Assembly (NCBI GenBank): GCA_963788055.1
Contig: CAWBFA010000001.1
Span: 682,001 to 746,000, forward strand
Source: JACCTU01 sp963788055
GTDB taxonomy: Bacteria > Actinomycetota > Thermoleophilia > Gaiellales > Gaiellaceae
DNA: 64,000 nt
Direction of reading: 5' to 3'
In this document: piece by piece, positions 52,421 to 62,400 of the stretch
Layout: every line of letters starts with the position of its first letter
Position numbering within the stretch: position 1 is the first letter of the stretch
Program-made: the position numbers and the translations under genes
The notes under the pieces: model-generated
What the model was told of the DNA's origin: nothing
What the model saw: the letters and a program-made list of their open reading frames with translations, nothing else
Databases searched by the model: none

Positions 52421-55400
52421 CTATACCCGCGCCGCGGGAAGCTCGAACGCGAAACGTGAGCCCTCCCCTTCGGCCGATTCGACCCAGATCCTGCCGCCCA
52501 TCGCGGTGACGAGCCCCTGCGCGAGGAACAGACCCAGTCCGGTCCCGCCTCGCTCCTGATCGGCGCGGTAGAACTTGCGGAAGATCCGGTCGTGCTCCTC
52601 CTCGGGGATCCCGACACCCTCGTCTGCGACCTGGAACTCGACCGTCTCGCTCTTCTTCCGCGCAGCGACCGTGACGCGGCCGCCGTTCGGCGAGTACTTG
52701 ACAGCGTTGTCGACGAGGTGTGAGAGCACCTGACGCAGCTTGTCCGCGTCGGCCTCCGCGGCGAGCGGCTCGGACGGCAGCTCGAGCACGAAGCTGTGTC
52801 CGACGCTCTCTTCCGCGGATGTCACGACTTCCGTCACGAGCGGCCGCACGTCGGTCGGGAGCAGGTTGACGTGCAGGTCACCGGTGTCGAGCCGAGCGAC
52901 GTTCAGCAGTTGGTCGACGATGCCCGTCAGCCGCGACGATTCCGAGGAGATGTACCCGAGAAAGACGCGTCGCTCTTCGTCGCCGAACAGGATGTCCTCG
53001 CGCAAGAGCGTCTCGGCGAAACCGTAAATCGACGTGAGCGGGCTGCGCAGCTCGTGGGAGACAGTCGAGACGAACTCGGACTTCATCTCCTCGACGAAAC
53101 GATCGGTGGAGATGTCGCGGAAGGCGTAGATGCGCCCCGCAACTTGGCCACCGGGATCGCGCATGACCGCTTCGGTGACCGAGAGCCAGATCTCGCCGCC
53201 GCCGCGGGCGATCGGCAGGAGCGCGGCGCCGCCGAGCGTCCGGCCAAGGACGCGTTCCGGCGAACGGCCGAGCGCCTCGGTGGCCGGCACGCCCGTCGCC
53301 TGCTCGGCCGCTCGGTTCCAGAGCACGACGTTTCCGTCACGATCGAGCGCCACGATCCCGTCGGCGATGTTCTCGAGGATCGCGCTGTTCCGCTCCTTGT
53401 CGAGCGCGACGCGCTGGTAGAGCTCGGCGTTCGTGAGCGCAACCGAGGTGTTCGCCGCGAGTGCAAGCAGCGCCTCGACTTCCTCGGCCCGCCACCGGCG
53501 GGGGCCGCGGCTGTACACCGCGATCACGCCGTGGAGCGAGGCCTCTGGCCCGACGAGCGGGACGCCGAGGTACGCGCTGTAGCCGGCGGCGAGGACCGCG
53601 TCGGCGCCGAGGAGCGCTGCGTCGGACGAGGCGTCCTCGACGGCGACCGGCCGCCGCGATTGGGAGACCTCTCCGGAGAGCCAGCCGGCCGTCTCGCTGC
53701 GAACCCCGAGCGCGACCTCCGCGTCGCGGCCGGCGACCGCCGTCACGAGCAGCTCGTCGCCCTCGAGGATCCGGATCGCACACGCGTCTGCGCCGAGCAG
53801 CTCCGGAGCCTGCTGGACGACCTCGTCGAGAACTGCCGCCGGGTCGAGCTCTGTGGCGAGCGCGCTGCCCGTCCGCGCGAGCTGCTGCGCGAGCGCGCGC
53901 GAGGTTCGCTCCCCCTCGAACAGGCCGCTCCGCTCGAGAGCGCCGCGAGCGGCGCCTGCCAGATGGCGCGCGAGCTCGACGTCCTCCGCGCGCAGGGACC
54001 GCTCGTCGGAGAAGAAGACGAGCACGAGCCCCGCTGCGTCCTCGCCCACCGCCTCGAGCGGGATGACGAGCAGGGAGCGAAAGCCGCACTCCTCCGCGAG
54101 CGCGCGCCAGCGGTCGGCGAAGCGGTCGTCCGTCGCGATCTGCGACGTCGCGAGGATGCGACGCTCCTCGGACGCAAGTCGCAGGACGTCCGGCTCGCCG
54201 TCGAGCCCGCCCTCGAACGCCGCCGCGAGCGACGGAGGCAGCTCGTGCCCGCCCGCCAGTCTGAGCGCGCCCGCGTTCGGCATCACGACGGCGGTGAACG
54301 CCGCGCCGAACGCCTCACCCGCTGCCTGCGCGACGGCGTCGAGCGTGGCCGAGAGCGAGAGCGGCTCGACGAGCACGGAGGCGATGCGGTAGAAGCCGCG
54401 CTGGATCCGCGTCTGCCGCGAGCTCTCCTCGAACGCCTCCGCGTTCCGCAGCGCGAGCGACGCGAGCGCGGCGAACGCCTCGAGCAGCTCGAGCCCTTGC
54501 TCGTCGAAGCGGCCGGCGGTCCGTGAGCACACGCCGAGCACGCCTCGCACCTCGTCGAAGACGACGATCGGCGCAACCATCACTTCCTCGAACTCGCGGT
54601 AGTGCGCCGACGGGTTCGGCTCCTCGCTGCGCGCGAAATCCCGTCTGAGGACGGGCCGCCTAGCAGCGATCGCCTCGCCGATCGTTCCGTCAGGGGCGAT
54701 CTCGCGGCCGAGCTCGCTCTCGGGCAGGCCGTGAACGGCACGGCACTCGAGCGTTCGCCGACGCTCGTCGAAGAGCCAGCAGTCCGCCGCGTCCGCTGCG
54801 AGTAGCTGCACGACCTCGCTGACGAGCGCTCCGAGCACACCGCGGAACTCGAGCTCGCCCGTCAGCGTCTGGGCGGCGTGCAGCAACGCGGTCTGGCGCA
54901 GGAGCCGAAGCTCGTTGTCCGCGAGCAGCCGCGCGGTGTCGAGCCCGAGGCCGAGCTCGCGGGCGACCGCCTCCACGAACGCAACGTCCGCGGGAGCCCA
55001 CGCTCCCGGCACGTTCCGGTGGACGGCGAGCACGCCGATCAGCCGGTCGAAGACGACGATCGGTGTCGCGACGACGGCCCGCGAGCCGAGCTCGAGCAGG
55101 CTCCTGCGTCCGCCTTGTGTCTCGTCTTCGAGCTCCACGGCTCTGGCAACGTCGGCAAGCGCGATCGTCCGGCGGGTACGCATCGCGAGATTCGAGACGG
55201 CGAGCCGGGCGATGCTGGAGTCGCCGATCGGCTCCAGTCCGTTGCCGTGCCACTGTGCCTTGACGGTCAGTGCGCCACCCGGCTCGCCCAGCCGGACGAA
55301 GCAGCGCTCTGCCTGCAGCGCTGCCGCGACGACGGCGACAGCGTGCTCGAGCACCGCGTCGAGGTCGGGCTCGGAGCGGATCCGAGCGGCGATCTGCGCG

Positions 55401-56227
55401 ACGGAAGCCGCGCGATCGTGTTCCGAGCCTCGGAACCGGTCGAGCACCGGTGCGGCCTCGGCCGCGAGCGCCTGCAGCTGCGCGAGGTCGTCGTTGGAGA
55501 ACGCCCGCTGTTTCGTCGTCGCCGCGACGACGAGCACGCCGATCACCCGCTGGTCTGCGATCAAGGGGATGTACGCGAGGCTCCGCGCCCCGGTGGCCTC
55601 GACGAGCCGCGCGCTCACCCGCTGCGATGCCTGAGCGTCGTAGACGGCAAAGGCCGCCGCGTCGTGGTACGCGCTGGCGACGCCGGACGACTCGTTTCGC
55701 AGGTCGATCCGCACGTCGGGAATCCACCCGACTTCCTCGCCTCGGTCGATCGCGACGACGCCGTGAGCCTCCGCTCCGCCCTCGTCGATGAGTGTGAGTG
55801 CGCCGAACTCCGTTCGAGCAAGCGACACCGCCCGCTCCACGATCTCGCGGGACGCCTCCTCGATCGTCCCGGCGCCGCGCAGTCGCCCGGCGGCGCGCGC
55901 GAGGCCTGGCCCGGTGAGCAACAGCGTCCGCTCCCGAAAGCGGGCAAAGAACACGACCGCGGGCACGAGAGCGAGCAGGACCGCCGCGAGGCCGGGCCAG
56001 CCCGAGCCGCCGATGGGCTCCCGGTCTCGAAGCACGAGCAGCCCGAAGATCACCGCCGCGCCGCCGCCGCAGGGGAAGACGAGGGCCAGCGCGAGCTCGA
56101 GCTCCCGCACCGCGCCTCGCGCCTGCAGGAGGGCGGGTGCGAGCGAGGCCCCGGCAGCGAGGTATACGACCCCGAGCGCCAGCAGTGGCACGGCGTTCAA
56201 CCAGATGGCCTGCTGCTCGGTTGTCAC
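52421..56227 (-). CDS. Multi-GAF hybrid-size sensor histidine kinase
   Basis: 1268 residues. N-terminal hydrophobic region of two to three membrane helices (about 8-100). Then about five GAF-type domains (about 115-265, 285-430, 450-600, 610-760, 790-930), a PAS domain (about 945-1045, EDRDGNVVLW-type strand) and HisKA with acceptor His in VSHELRSPLTSIYGF. HATPase_c has NAVKYSPNGG, DEGVGIP and GTGLGLFLAQG. There is no receiver domain; the separate regulator is encoded next. Several GAFs with cysteines could bind heme, nucleotides or redox cofactors. Signal unknown. Confidence 0.9.
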   Translation of the reverse strand: MTTEQQAIWLNAVPLLALGVVYLAAGASLAPALLQARGAVRELELALALVFPCGGGAAVIFGLLVLRDREPIGGSGWPGLAAVLLALVPAVVFFARFRERTLLLTGPGLARAAGRLRGAGTIEEASREIVERAVSLARTEFGALTLIDEGGAEAHGVVAIDRGEEVGWIPDVRIDLRNESSGVASAYHDAAAFAVYDAQASQRVSARLVEATGARSLAYIPLIADQRVIGVLVVAATTKQRAFSNDDLAQLQALAAEAAPVLDRFRGSEHDRAASVAQIAARIRSEPDLDAVLEHAVAVVAAALQAERCFVRLGEPGGALTVKAQWHGNGLEPIGDSSIARLAVSNLAMRTRRTIALADVARAVELEDETQGGRRSLLELGSRAVVATPIVVFDRLIGVLAVHRNVPGAWAPADVAFVEAVARELGLGLDTARLLADNELRLLRQTALLHAAQTLTGELEFRGVLGALVSEVVQLLAADAADCWLFDERRRTLECRAVHGLPESELGREIAPDGTIGEAIAARRPVLRRDFARSEEPNPSAHYREFEEVMVAPIVVFDEVRGVLGVCSRTAGRFDEQGLELLEAFAALASLALRNAEAFEESSRQTRIQRGFYRIASVLVEPLSLSATLDAVAQAAGEAFGAAFTAVVMPNAGALRLAGGHELPPSLAAAFEGGLDGEPDVLRLASEERRILATSQIATDDRFADRWRALAEECGFRSLLVIPLEAVGEDAAGLVLVFFSDERSLRAEDVELARHLAGAARGALERSGLFEGERTSRALAQQLARTGSALATELDPAAVLDEVVQQAPELLGADACAIRILEGDELLVTAVAGRDAEVALGVRSETAGWLSGEVSQSRRPVAVEDASSDAALLGADAVLAAGYSAYLGVPLVGPEASLHGVIAVYSRGPRRWRAEEVEALLALAANTSVALTNAELYQRVALDKERNSAILENIADGIVALDRDGNVVLWNRAAEQATGVPATEALGRSPERVLGRTLGGAALLPIARGGGEIWLSVTEAVMRDPGGQVAGRIYAFRDISTDRFVEEMKSEFVSTVSHELRSPLTSIYGFAETLLREDILFGDEERRVFLGYISSESSRLTGIVDQLLNVARLDTGDLHVNLLPTDVRPLVTEVVTSAEESVGHSFVLELPSEPLAAEADADKLRQVLSHLVDNAVKYSPNGGRVTVAARKKSETVEFQVADEGVGIPEEEHDRIFRKFYRADQERGGTGLGLFLAQGLVTAMGGRIWVESAEGEGSRFAFELPAARV

Positions 56228-56289
56228 TGGGCTTTCGAGCGGATTGTAGGGAAGGAAGCGCCGATTTCCCGCCTGCGCGACTCACTCCT

Positions 56290-56453
56290 GCGGCTTCAAA
56301 AGATGGGCCGAACGGCCCATTGTGGCCGGGAAGCCCGGGAGCTAGCTTGGATGCACTGGGCGATGCGAACCGCGGCCATCTGGCCTTGAGTCCGCGGTGA
56401 GCACTCTGAAGAGGCCGGCTGCACCGACCCCCCGAGCAGCCGGCCTTTTCTTT
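56290..56453 (+). ncRNA. Possible small RNA upstream of ispH
   Basis: The kinase/ispH divergent spacer contains ATGGGCC-GAAC-GGCCCAT, then CCGCGG pairs around 56375-56397, and ends in a strong intrinsic terminator with six C in its loop. Such a terminated rightward transcript before ispH could be a stand-alone RNA or an ispH leader. C-rich hairpin loops recall the actinobacterial 6C RNA, but only one hairpin has six Cs. Ends approximate, no promoter seen. Confidence 0.35.
56412..56453 (+). terminator. Strong intrinsic terminator before ispH
   Basis: AGGCCGGCTGC and GCAGCCGGCCT, 11-bp perfect arms with a 13-base loop ACCGACCCCCCGA, followed by TTTTCTTT. The only terminator in this window with a full T-run on the plus strand. 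It lies 21 bases before the ispH start, where no upstream protein gene reads in this direction. Confidence 0.8.
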
Positions 56454-56473
56454 CACCTCGCTACGCTGCGCTC

Positions 56474-57430
56474 GTGATCAAGCGCGTCCTCCTCGCCTCT
56501 CCCCGCGGCTACTGCGCCGGGGTCGAGCGTGCCGTCGACACCGTCGAGCTCGCGCTCGAGCATTACGGCGCCCCGATCTACGTCCGCAAGCAGATCGTGC
56601 ACAACGCGCACGTCGTCCGGGAGCTCGAGGAGCGCGGCGCGATCTTCGTCGACAGCGAAGAGGAGGCACCGGAGGGGTCGACGATCGTCTTCTCGGCGCA
56701 CGGCGTTGCCCCCGTCGTGCACACCAACGCCGCAGCTCGTGCGCTGAACACGATCGACGCGACCTGCCCGCTCGTGACCAAGGTGCACGTGCAGGCCCGG
56801 CGCTTCGCCGCCGAGGGATACACCGTCCTGTTGATCGGTCATGCCGGACACGAGGAGGTCGAGGGCACGATGGGTGAGGCGCCCGAAGCGACGGTCTTGA
56901 TCGAGTCGATCGCCGACGCCGAGGCGCTCGACTTCCCGGCCGACGCAAAGCTCGCCTACATCACGCAGACGACCCTCTCGGTCGACGAGACGGGCGAGAT
57001 CATCAAAGCGCTGCGGCGACGCTTCCCGAACATCCACGCACCGAGGCGAGAGGACATCTGCTACGCGACGTCCAACCGGCAGTGGGCGGTCAAGGAGATG
57101 CTCGGTGAGATCCAGCTGCTGCTCGTGATCGGTTCGCGCAACTCGTCGAACTCGAACCGCCTCGTGGAGGTTGCCCGCGCGAGCGGCGTCGCGTCGTACC
57201 TGATCGACGACGAGACGGACATTCGCGAGGAGTGGCTCGACGGGGTCGAGACCGCAGGGGTCACGTCGGGCGCGTCCGCCCCGGAGAAGCTCGTCACCCG
57301 CGTCTGCGACTGGTTCCGCGCGAGGGGTGTGGCTGAGATCACGCCGTACCGACTCGTCGAAGAAGACGTCGAGTTCCGCCTCCCGGTCGAGCTCCGCCGC
57401 GAGCTCGCGCTCGCGGAGTCGCAGCGATAA
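56474..57430 (+). CDS. ispH: 4-hydroxy-3-methylbut-2-enyl diphosphate reductase
   Basis: 318 residues; last step of the MEP isoprenoid pathway, making IPP and DMAPP with a [4Fe-4S] cluster. Cluster cysteines lie in SPRGYCAGVERAV, DATCPLVTKVH and EDICYATSNRQ. Conserved His and Glu lie in VHNAHVVREL and the SAHGVAP loop, and GSRNSSNSNRL is the diphosphate-binding block. GTG start. An exported-protein gene follows without a gap. Confidence 0.96.
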   Translation: MIKRVLLASPRGYCAGVERAVDTVELALEHYGAPIYVRKQIVHNAHVVRELEERGAIFVDSEEEAPEGSTIVFSAHGVAPVVHTNAAARALNTIDATCPLVTKVHVQARRFAAEGYTVLLIGHAGHEEVEGTMGEAPEATVLIESIADAEALDFPADAKLAYITQTTLSVDETGEIIKALRRRFPNIHAPRREDICYATSNRQWAVKEMLGEIQLLLVIGSRNSSNSNRLVEVARASGVASYLIDDETDIREEWLDGVETAGVTSGASAPEKLVTRVCDWFRARGVAEITPYRLVEEDVEFRLPVELRRELALAESQR

Positions 57431-57453
57431 AGACGGTCGCGGCAATTCTCGTC

Positions 57454-58392
57454 GTGGTCGCGCTCGCGTTCTTCGCGGCCGCCGGGGGCTACCTGCTGCG
57501 CGACTCGCAAGACCTCGAGCAGGAATGGAGCCACTGCGTCGACGGCACGGCAGGTTACGACGTCCAGTACCCCTCGGGCTGGAGCACCGCGACAGGCGAG
57601 CTCGCCTGCCGGTTCTTCGAGCCGGAGCCGTTCACCGTGCCGCCCGACAGCGACTTCGGAGGCACCGCGCTCGAGGTCCTGCCCCAGGAGCAGCCCTTCG
57701 ACGAGGCGCTGGCGTCGCTGATCGATACGCGCTACGCGAAGACCGAGGTGCGGCAGCAGGTGACGATCGGCGGCCATCGCGGGTTCCGGCTCGAGCTCGT
57801 CGCGACGGGCGAAGGGCTGAACGCGCAAGGCACGCGCACGTACGGGTATCTCCTCCGCCGTGATGCGGGCGGAGCGATCGTGATCCAGACGACGGCGCAG
57901 CCCGGCGACTCGCTTCGCCACCGGTCGGTCGTCGACCACGCGGCGAGCACGGTCGCATTCTTCGAGCCGGCGCCGGTGGCGGTGAGCGGGCTTCCCGAAC
58001 CGGTGGCGGAGACGCATGCCGCGCTGCTCGCGGCCGCGGAGGCGCACGACGAGCAAGCGCTCGAGGCGCTGATCGAGCCCGACGAGTTCCGCTACACGTT
58101 CGGCGAGAACGTGCCCGGCGGCGCGCTGGCGTTCTGGCGAATGACGAAAGAGCAGACCGGCACCGACCCGATCGACACGCTGGCGCGCGTGCTCAAGCTG
58201 CCGTACGTCCTCTCGCAGGGGATCTTCGTCTGGCCCTTCGCCTACGACAAGCAGCCCGGGGAGATGAGCGAATACGAGCGGAGCCTGCTCGGCGACCTCC
58301 TGCCCGAGGGCCAGAGCGAGGTCGGCTACCTCGGCTGGCGTGCAGGCATCCGCCCAGACGGACGCTGGATCTTCTTCATCGCCGGGGACTGA
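57454..58392 (+). CDS. Exported or membrane-anchored protein, function unknown
   Basis: At least 312 residues from the GTG at 57454. An in-frame N-terminal extension from 57427 would encode KTVAAILVVVALAFFAAAGG, a good signal anchor, but with ATA as its first codon and GGAG 8 bases before it. The domain after the anchor includes YDVQYPSGWSTATGELAC, RFFEPEPFTVP and IGGHRGFRLELVATGEGL, resembling PsbP-like or lipoprotein-type extracellular folds. The C-terminal part (about 190-312) is a second unknown domain. The 3' end overlaps the convergent tag gene by 17 bases. Confidence 0.6.
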   Translation: MVALAFFAAAGGYLLRDSQDLEQEWSHCVDGTAGYDVQYPSGWSTATGELACRFFEPEPFTVPPDSDFGGTALEVLPQEQPFDEALASLIDTRYAKTEVRQQVTIGGHRGFRLELVATGEGLNAQGTRTYGYLLRRDAGGAIVIQTTAQPGDSLRHRSVVDHAASTVAFFEPAPVAVSGLPEPVAETHAALLAAAEAHDEQALEALIEPDEFRYTFGENVPGGALAFWRMTKEQTGTDPIDTLARVLKLPYVLSQGIFVWPFAYDKQPGEMSEYERSLLGDLLPEGQSEVGYLGWRAGIRPDGRWIFFIAGD

Positions 58393-58928
58393 GGAAGCAG
58401 TCCGCCGTGTGGTCGTTCACGAGACCCACCGATTGCATGAACGCGTAGCACACCGTCGGGCCGACGAAACGGAAGCCGCGCCGCTTCAGCTCCTTGCGAC
58501 ATCGCCTTCGACTCCGCCGTCTCCGCGGGAATCTCCCGCACCGTCTTCCAGCGGTTCACTTTCGGCTCGCCGCCGACGAACGACCAGAGGAGCTCGGACA
58601 ACGGGAGCTCGAGCTCGACGATGCGCTGCGCGTTGTTCACGGTCGATTCGACCTTCAGCCGGTTGCGCACGATCCCAGGATCGGCGAGCAGCTTCTCGAT
58701 CCGCTTCGGCGTGTAGCGCGAGACCTTCGCCACGTCGAAGCCGTCGAACGCCTTGCGATACCCCTCGCGCTTGCGCAGGATCGTCAGCCACGACAGCCCG
58801 GCCTGCGCGCCCTCGAGCGTGAGGAACTCGAACAGCACGCGGTCGTCGTGGACGGGGACGCCCCACTCCTCGTCGTGGTACGCGACGTACTCCGGAATCT
58901 CCAGCGGTACCCAGCCGCAGCGCTTCAT
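58376..58928 (-). pseudogene. tag: DNA-3-methyladenine glycosylase I, one frameshift as sequenced
   Basis: Base-excision repair of 3-methyladenine. ATG at 58928; MKRCGWVPLE, then YHDEEWGVPVHDDRVLFEFL (catalytic Glu region), SWLTILRKREGYRKAFDGFD, and NRLKVESTVNNAQR. An extra base near 58500 shifts the frame. The end then reads RRGFRFVGPTVCYAFMQSIG and LVNDHT, with TGA at 58376-58378. The zinc-binding Cys and His residues (near the ends) are all encoded. Similar insertions occur in the next gene. Confidence 0.85.
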
Positions 58929-58959
58929 CCGGTTTCGTAGGCGAAGTAGGCGGTGCCGC

Positions 58960-59322
58960 TCAGCGGCTCTGCCGTATGAGGTCATAGAGGTAGCCGCGTT
59001 CATCCCAGCCGATCGTCGCAATCGCGTCGCCCCGCGCGCGAACCAGAGGCCGCCGGAGAACGAGCCCGGCTGCACCGAGAAGGAACGCAGATGCTGCTCG
59101 CCGCGCCAGAGCTCGATCGCGGCTCGTCGGTGGCCGGTTCCCGGGGACATGCGACACGCCCAGGGCAATCGTCCCGTGCCGGGTCGATCGCGACCTTCGA
59201 GACGGCGAGCGAGCTGGGACGGCTGCCCGGGAAACGCCGCGACGCAGCATGGAGGCCGGTAGCGGGCTGCCGTCCCGCGAGCTCGCGAGATCGATCCGGT
59301 AGTCGCCGATGACGAGCCCCGG
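58960..59322 (-). pseudogene. Hypothetical protein, frameshifted as sequenced
   Basis: Protein-like pieces lie in all three frames in order: VIGDYRIDLASSRDGSPLPAS, then SLAVSKVAIDPAR, then GTIALGVSHVPG, then AIELWRGEQHLRSFSVQPGS followed by FSGGLWFARG, then IGWDERGYLYDLIRQSR. Joining them requires about four one-base removals, as in maf. The family is not recognised. It lies between the tiny membrane gene after ileS and tag. Start unknown. Confidence 0.4.
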
Positions 59323-59325
59323 CGG

Positions 59326-59415
59326 TCAGTCTCCGTCGTCACCCTGCAACGCGTCGTACACGACGACGAGCGCAAGCACGGCGATCGCGGCGACGACGAT
59401 GCGGTTCCAGTTCAC
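59326..59415 (-). CDS. Tiny membrane protein, 29 aa
   Basis: GTG at 59415 inside the ileS stop (GTGA). The product has one hydrophobic segment, IVVAAIAVLALVVVYDALQ, and an acidic end GDDGD. It is like the 37-aa gene after folC in being a coupled, single-span micro-protein. Too short for normal gene finders. Existence is plausible but unproven. Confidence 0.4.
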   Translation of the reverse strand: MNWNRIVVAAIAVLALVVVYDALQGDDGD

Positions 59416-62400
59416 GCCTTCGCGAGCTCCGGCTCGTCCACGTCGCCGAGCTCGATGCTCACCGCGAGCACCTCGCGGGCGATCCACTCGCCGTGCTCCT
59501 CGATCAAACCGGCGAACTCGCGCGGCAGCGCGACCCTGATCCTGTCGGTCAGCTCGAAGCCGGCGTCCTTGCGCATCGAGTTCAGCTTGTGGATCAGGTC
59601 GAAGCCGCGACCCTCGAGCTCCAGCTCGGCGTCGACGGAGGTGTCGAGCGCAACCGTCAACCCGTCGTCGGCGGCGACCGCCCAGCCCTCCAGCCCGTGC
59701 CGCTCGACGAGGACCTCGTCGGCCTCGAGCTCGTGCCCGGCCGCGCGGAAGCGCCCCTCGCCGAGCTCCTCGAAGTCACCGGCTTGCAGTGCGGCACGCA
59801 CCGCTCCGAGCTCCTTGCCGAGCTTCGGACCGAGCCTCGGGAGGTTCGGCCTCACGCGGAGCTCGGTGGCCTCGACCTCGCCGAAGACGACTTCCTTCAC
59901 GCGCAGCTCGTCTGCGATCTCGTCGACGTGGCCGTCCCGCAGATCCAAGCCATGGACGACAAGGCGTCGCAGCGGCTGGCGGAGCTTGATCCCGGAGGTC
60001 GAGCGAGCCTGGCGACCGAGCTCGACCACGCGGCGCACGGCCGCGACGTCCGCGAGCAGCGCCTCGTCGACGTCGCCGGGCTCGGGCCACGGCGCGAGAT
60101 GGATCGACACCGGCGCGCCCTCGGCCGGTCCCGTGAGGTTGCGCCAGAGGTGGTCGGTCAGGAACGGCATGACGGGCGAGACGACGCGGAGCGACTGCAC
60201 GATCGCGTACCACAGCGTGCGCAGGGCGACCTCGTCTTCGTCCCAGAAGCGGCGGCGCGAACGGCGGATGTACCAGTTCGAGAGATCGTCCACGAACGCC
60301 TCGAACGCGGCGATCAGCCGGTACGTCAGCTGCGCCTCGAACGCGTCGGTCGCGTCGAGGACGAGCTTGTTCGTGCGGGCGACGAGCCAGCGGTCGAGCT
60401 GGCGCAGCTCGACCTCGGGGCCAACGCGGAGATCGGCGATGCGCGGCGTGAAGTCCCCGACGTTCCCGTAGTCGACGAGGAACTTGACCGAGTGCCAGAG
60501 CGTGAGCAGCTTGCGCTTGGCCTCGTGCGCCGGCCCGTACCCGAAGAGCAGGTTGCGGTCGGGCGGCTGGGCGCAGAACTGCCACCGCATCACGTCCGCA
60601 CCGATGCGCTCGAACGCCTCCTCCGCCTCGATCATGTTCCCCCACGAGCCGTGCATCTCGCGGCCCTTCTCGTCGAGCATCTTCTCGTAGCCGAGAACGC
60701 TCTTGAACGGCGCACGGCCCACGAGCACCACGGACATGAAGAGCTGCGAGTAGAACCAGAGGCGGATCTGTTCGCGCATCTCCGAGACCCAGTCGGCGGG
60801 GAACCACTCCTCCCAGTACGAGTGGTCGGGGAGGTCGGCGGTCGAGAGCCCCTTAGCCGCCCCCGTCGCGTGCCCGCCCGGGATCCATTCGGGGTTCTGC
60901 CAGCCGAGCGTCGAGAACGGAACGATTCCGGCGTCGAGCCAGACATCGCCGACCTCGGGGATCCGCTCGACCTCGCCGCCGCACCCCTCGCACGAGATCA
61001 CGACGCCGTCGACCCACGGGCGGTGCAGCTCCTCGAGCTGGTCCATCCCCCGCACGGCGCGCTCCGCGAGCTCGGCCTTCGACCCGATCAGGTTCACGTG
61101 CCCGCAAGAGCAACGGTAGATCGGCAGCGGCAGCCCGTAGAAGCGCCGGCGCGAGATGTTCCAGTCGCCCATGTTCCGCAGCCAGTCGTCCATGCGCTTG
61201 CCCATGTACTCCGGAGTCCAGTCAACGGCAGCGTTCGCCTCGAGCAGCTGCGGGCGAAGCTCGTCGACGGAGATGAACCAATCGTCTGCGATGCGGAAGA
61301 TGAGCGGCGTGTCGCAGCGCCAGCAGTGCGGGTAGGAGTGCTCGTAGAGGCCCGCCTCGACGAGCAGACCGCGCTCCTTCAGGTCGCCGACGATCTGGTC
61401 CGCGGCCTCGGTGGTGGAGAGCCGGTGCAGCCACCCGTACTCGTCGTAGAAGCGGCCGCCCTCGTCGACCGGCATCAGCACCGGAAGGTCGTGCACCTTC
61501 GATAGCTCGAAGTCCTCGGCGCCGCAGCCGGGCGCGATGTGCACGATCCCCGTCCCCTGGTCGAGCGTGACGTCGTCCCACGGGATCACGCGGTGCTCGA
61601 CCGACGCGCCCGGCGTCAGCGTGTCGAACGGTCCCTCGTAGCGCAGCCCGACGAGCTCCTCGCCGCGAACGGTTCGCGTGAACCTCTCGTCGGGATAGCG
61701 CGCGACTGCCACCCACTCGCCGTTCTCTCGGAGGCCGTATTCGGCGTCGGGCTTGACCGCCGCGGCGACGTTCGCGGGCAGTGTCCACGGTGTCGTCGTC
61801 CACACCACGAGCGCTTCGCCGTGGTCCTCCTTGAGCGGAAGGCGCACGTAGAGAGACGGATCGGCGCGCTCCTGGTAGACGCCGGACTGCGAGAGCTCGT
61901 GCTGCGAGAGCGACGTGCCGCAGCGCGGGCACCATTCGGTGGAGCGGTGCCCGAGATAGAGCCAGCCGCGCTCGTGCACGGTCTTCAGGAAGCGCCAGAT
62001 GTACTCGATGTTCGTGTCGCTGAAGGTGAAGTAGTCGTTGCCCCAGTCCATCCACTGGCCGAGCCGCTTCGAGCCGCGCCAGAGCTCGTTCGCCGACCAC
62101 GCGACGACCTCGCGGCACTTGCCCGCGAACTCCGCGAGCCCGTACTCCTCGATCTCGCGCTTCGAGTTCAGGCCGAGCTGCTTCTCGACGCCGACCTCGA
62201 TCCAGAGTCCCTGGCAGTCGAACCCGTTCTGGTACCGCTGGTCGAACCCCCGGAGCGCCATGTAGCGCTGGAACACGTCCTTGAGGGTCCGCCCCCAGGC
62301 GGTGTGCATCGCGAGCTTCTTGTTCGCGGTGACCGGTCCGTCGACGAACGACCATCTCGGGCCGCCGCGGTTCCGGTCCCGAAGCTGCTCGAACGTGCCC

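Noticed and set aside
59493..61505. 670-codon plus-strand frame opposite ileS
   Set aside because: No domain, no ribosome site, and shadow composition; IleS motifs run through the whole region on the other strand.
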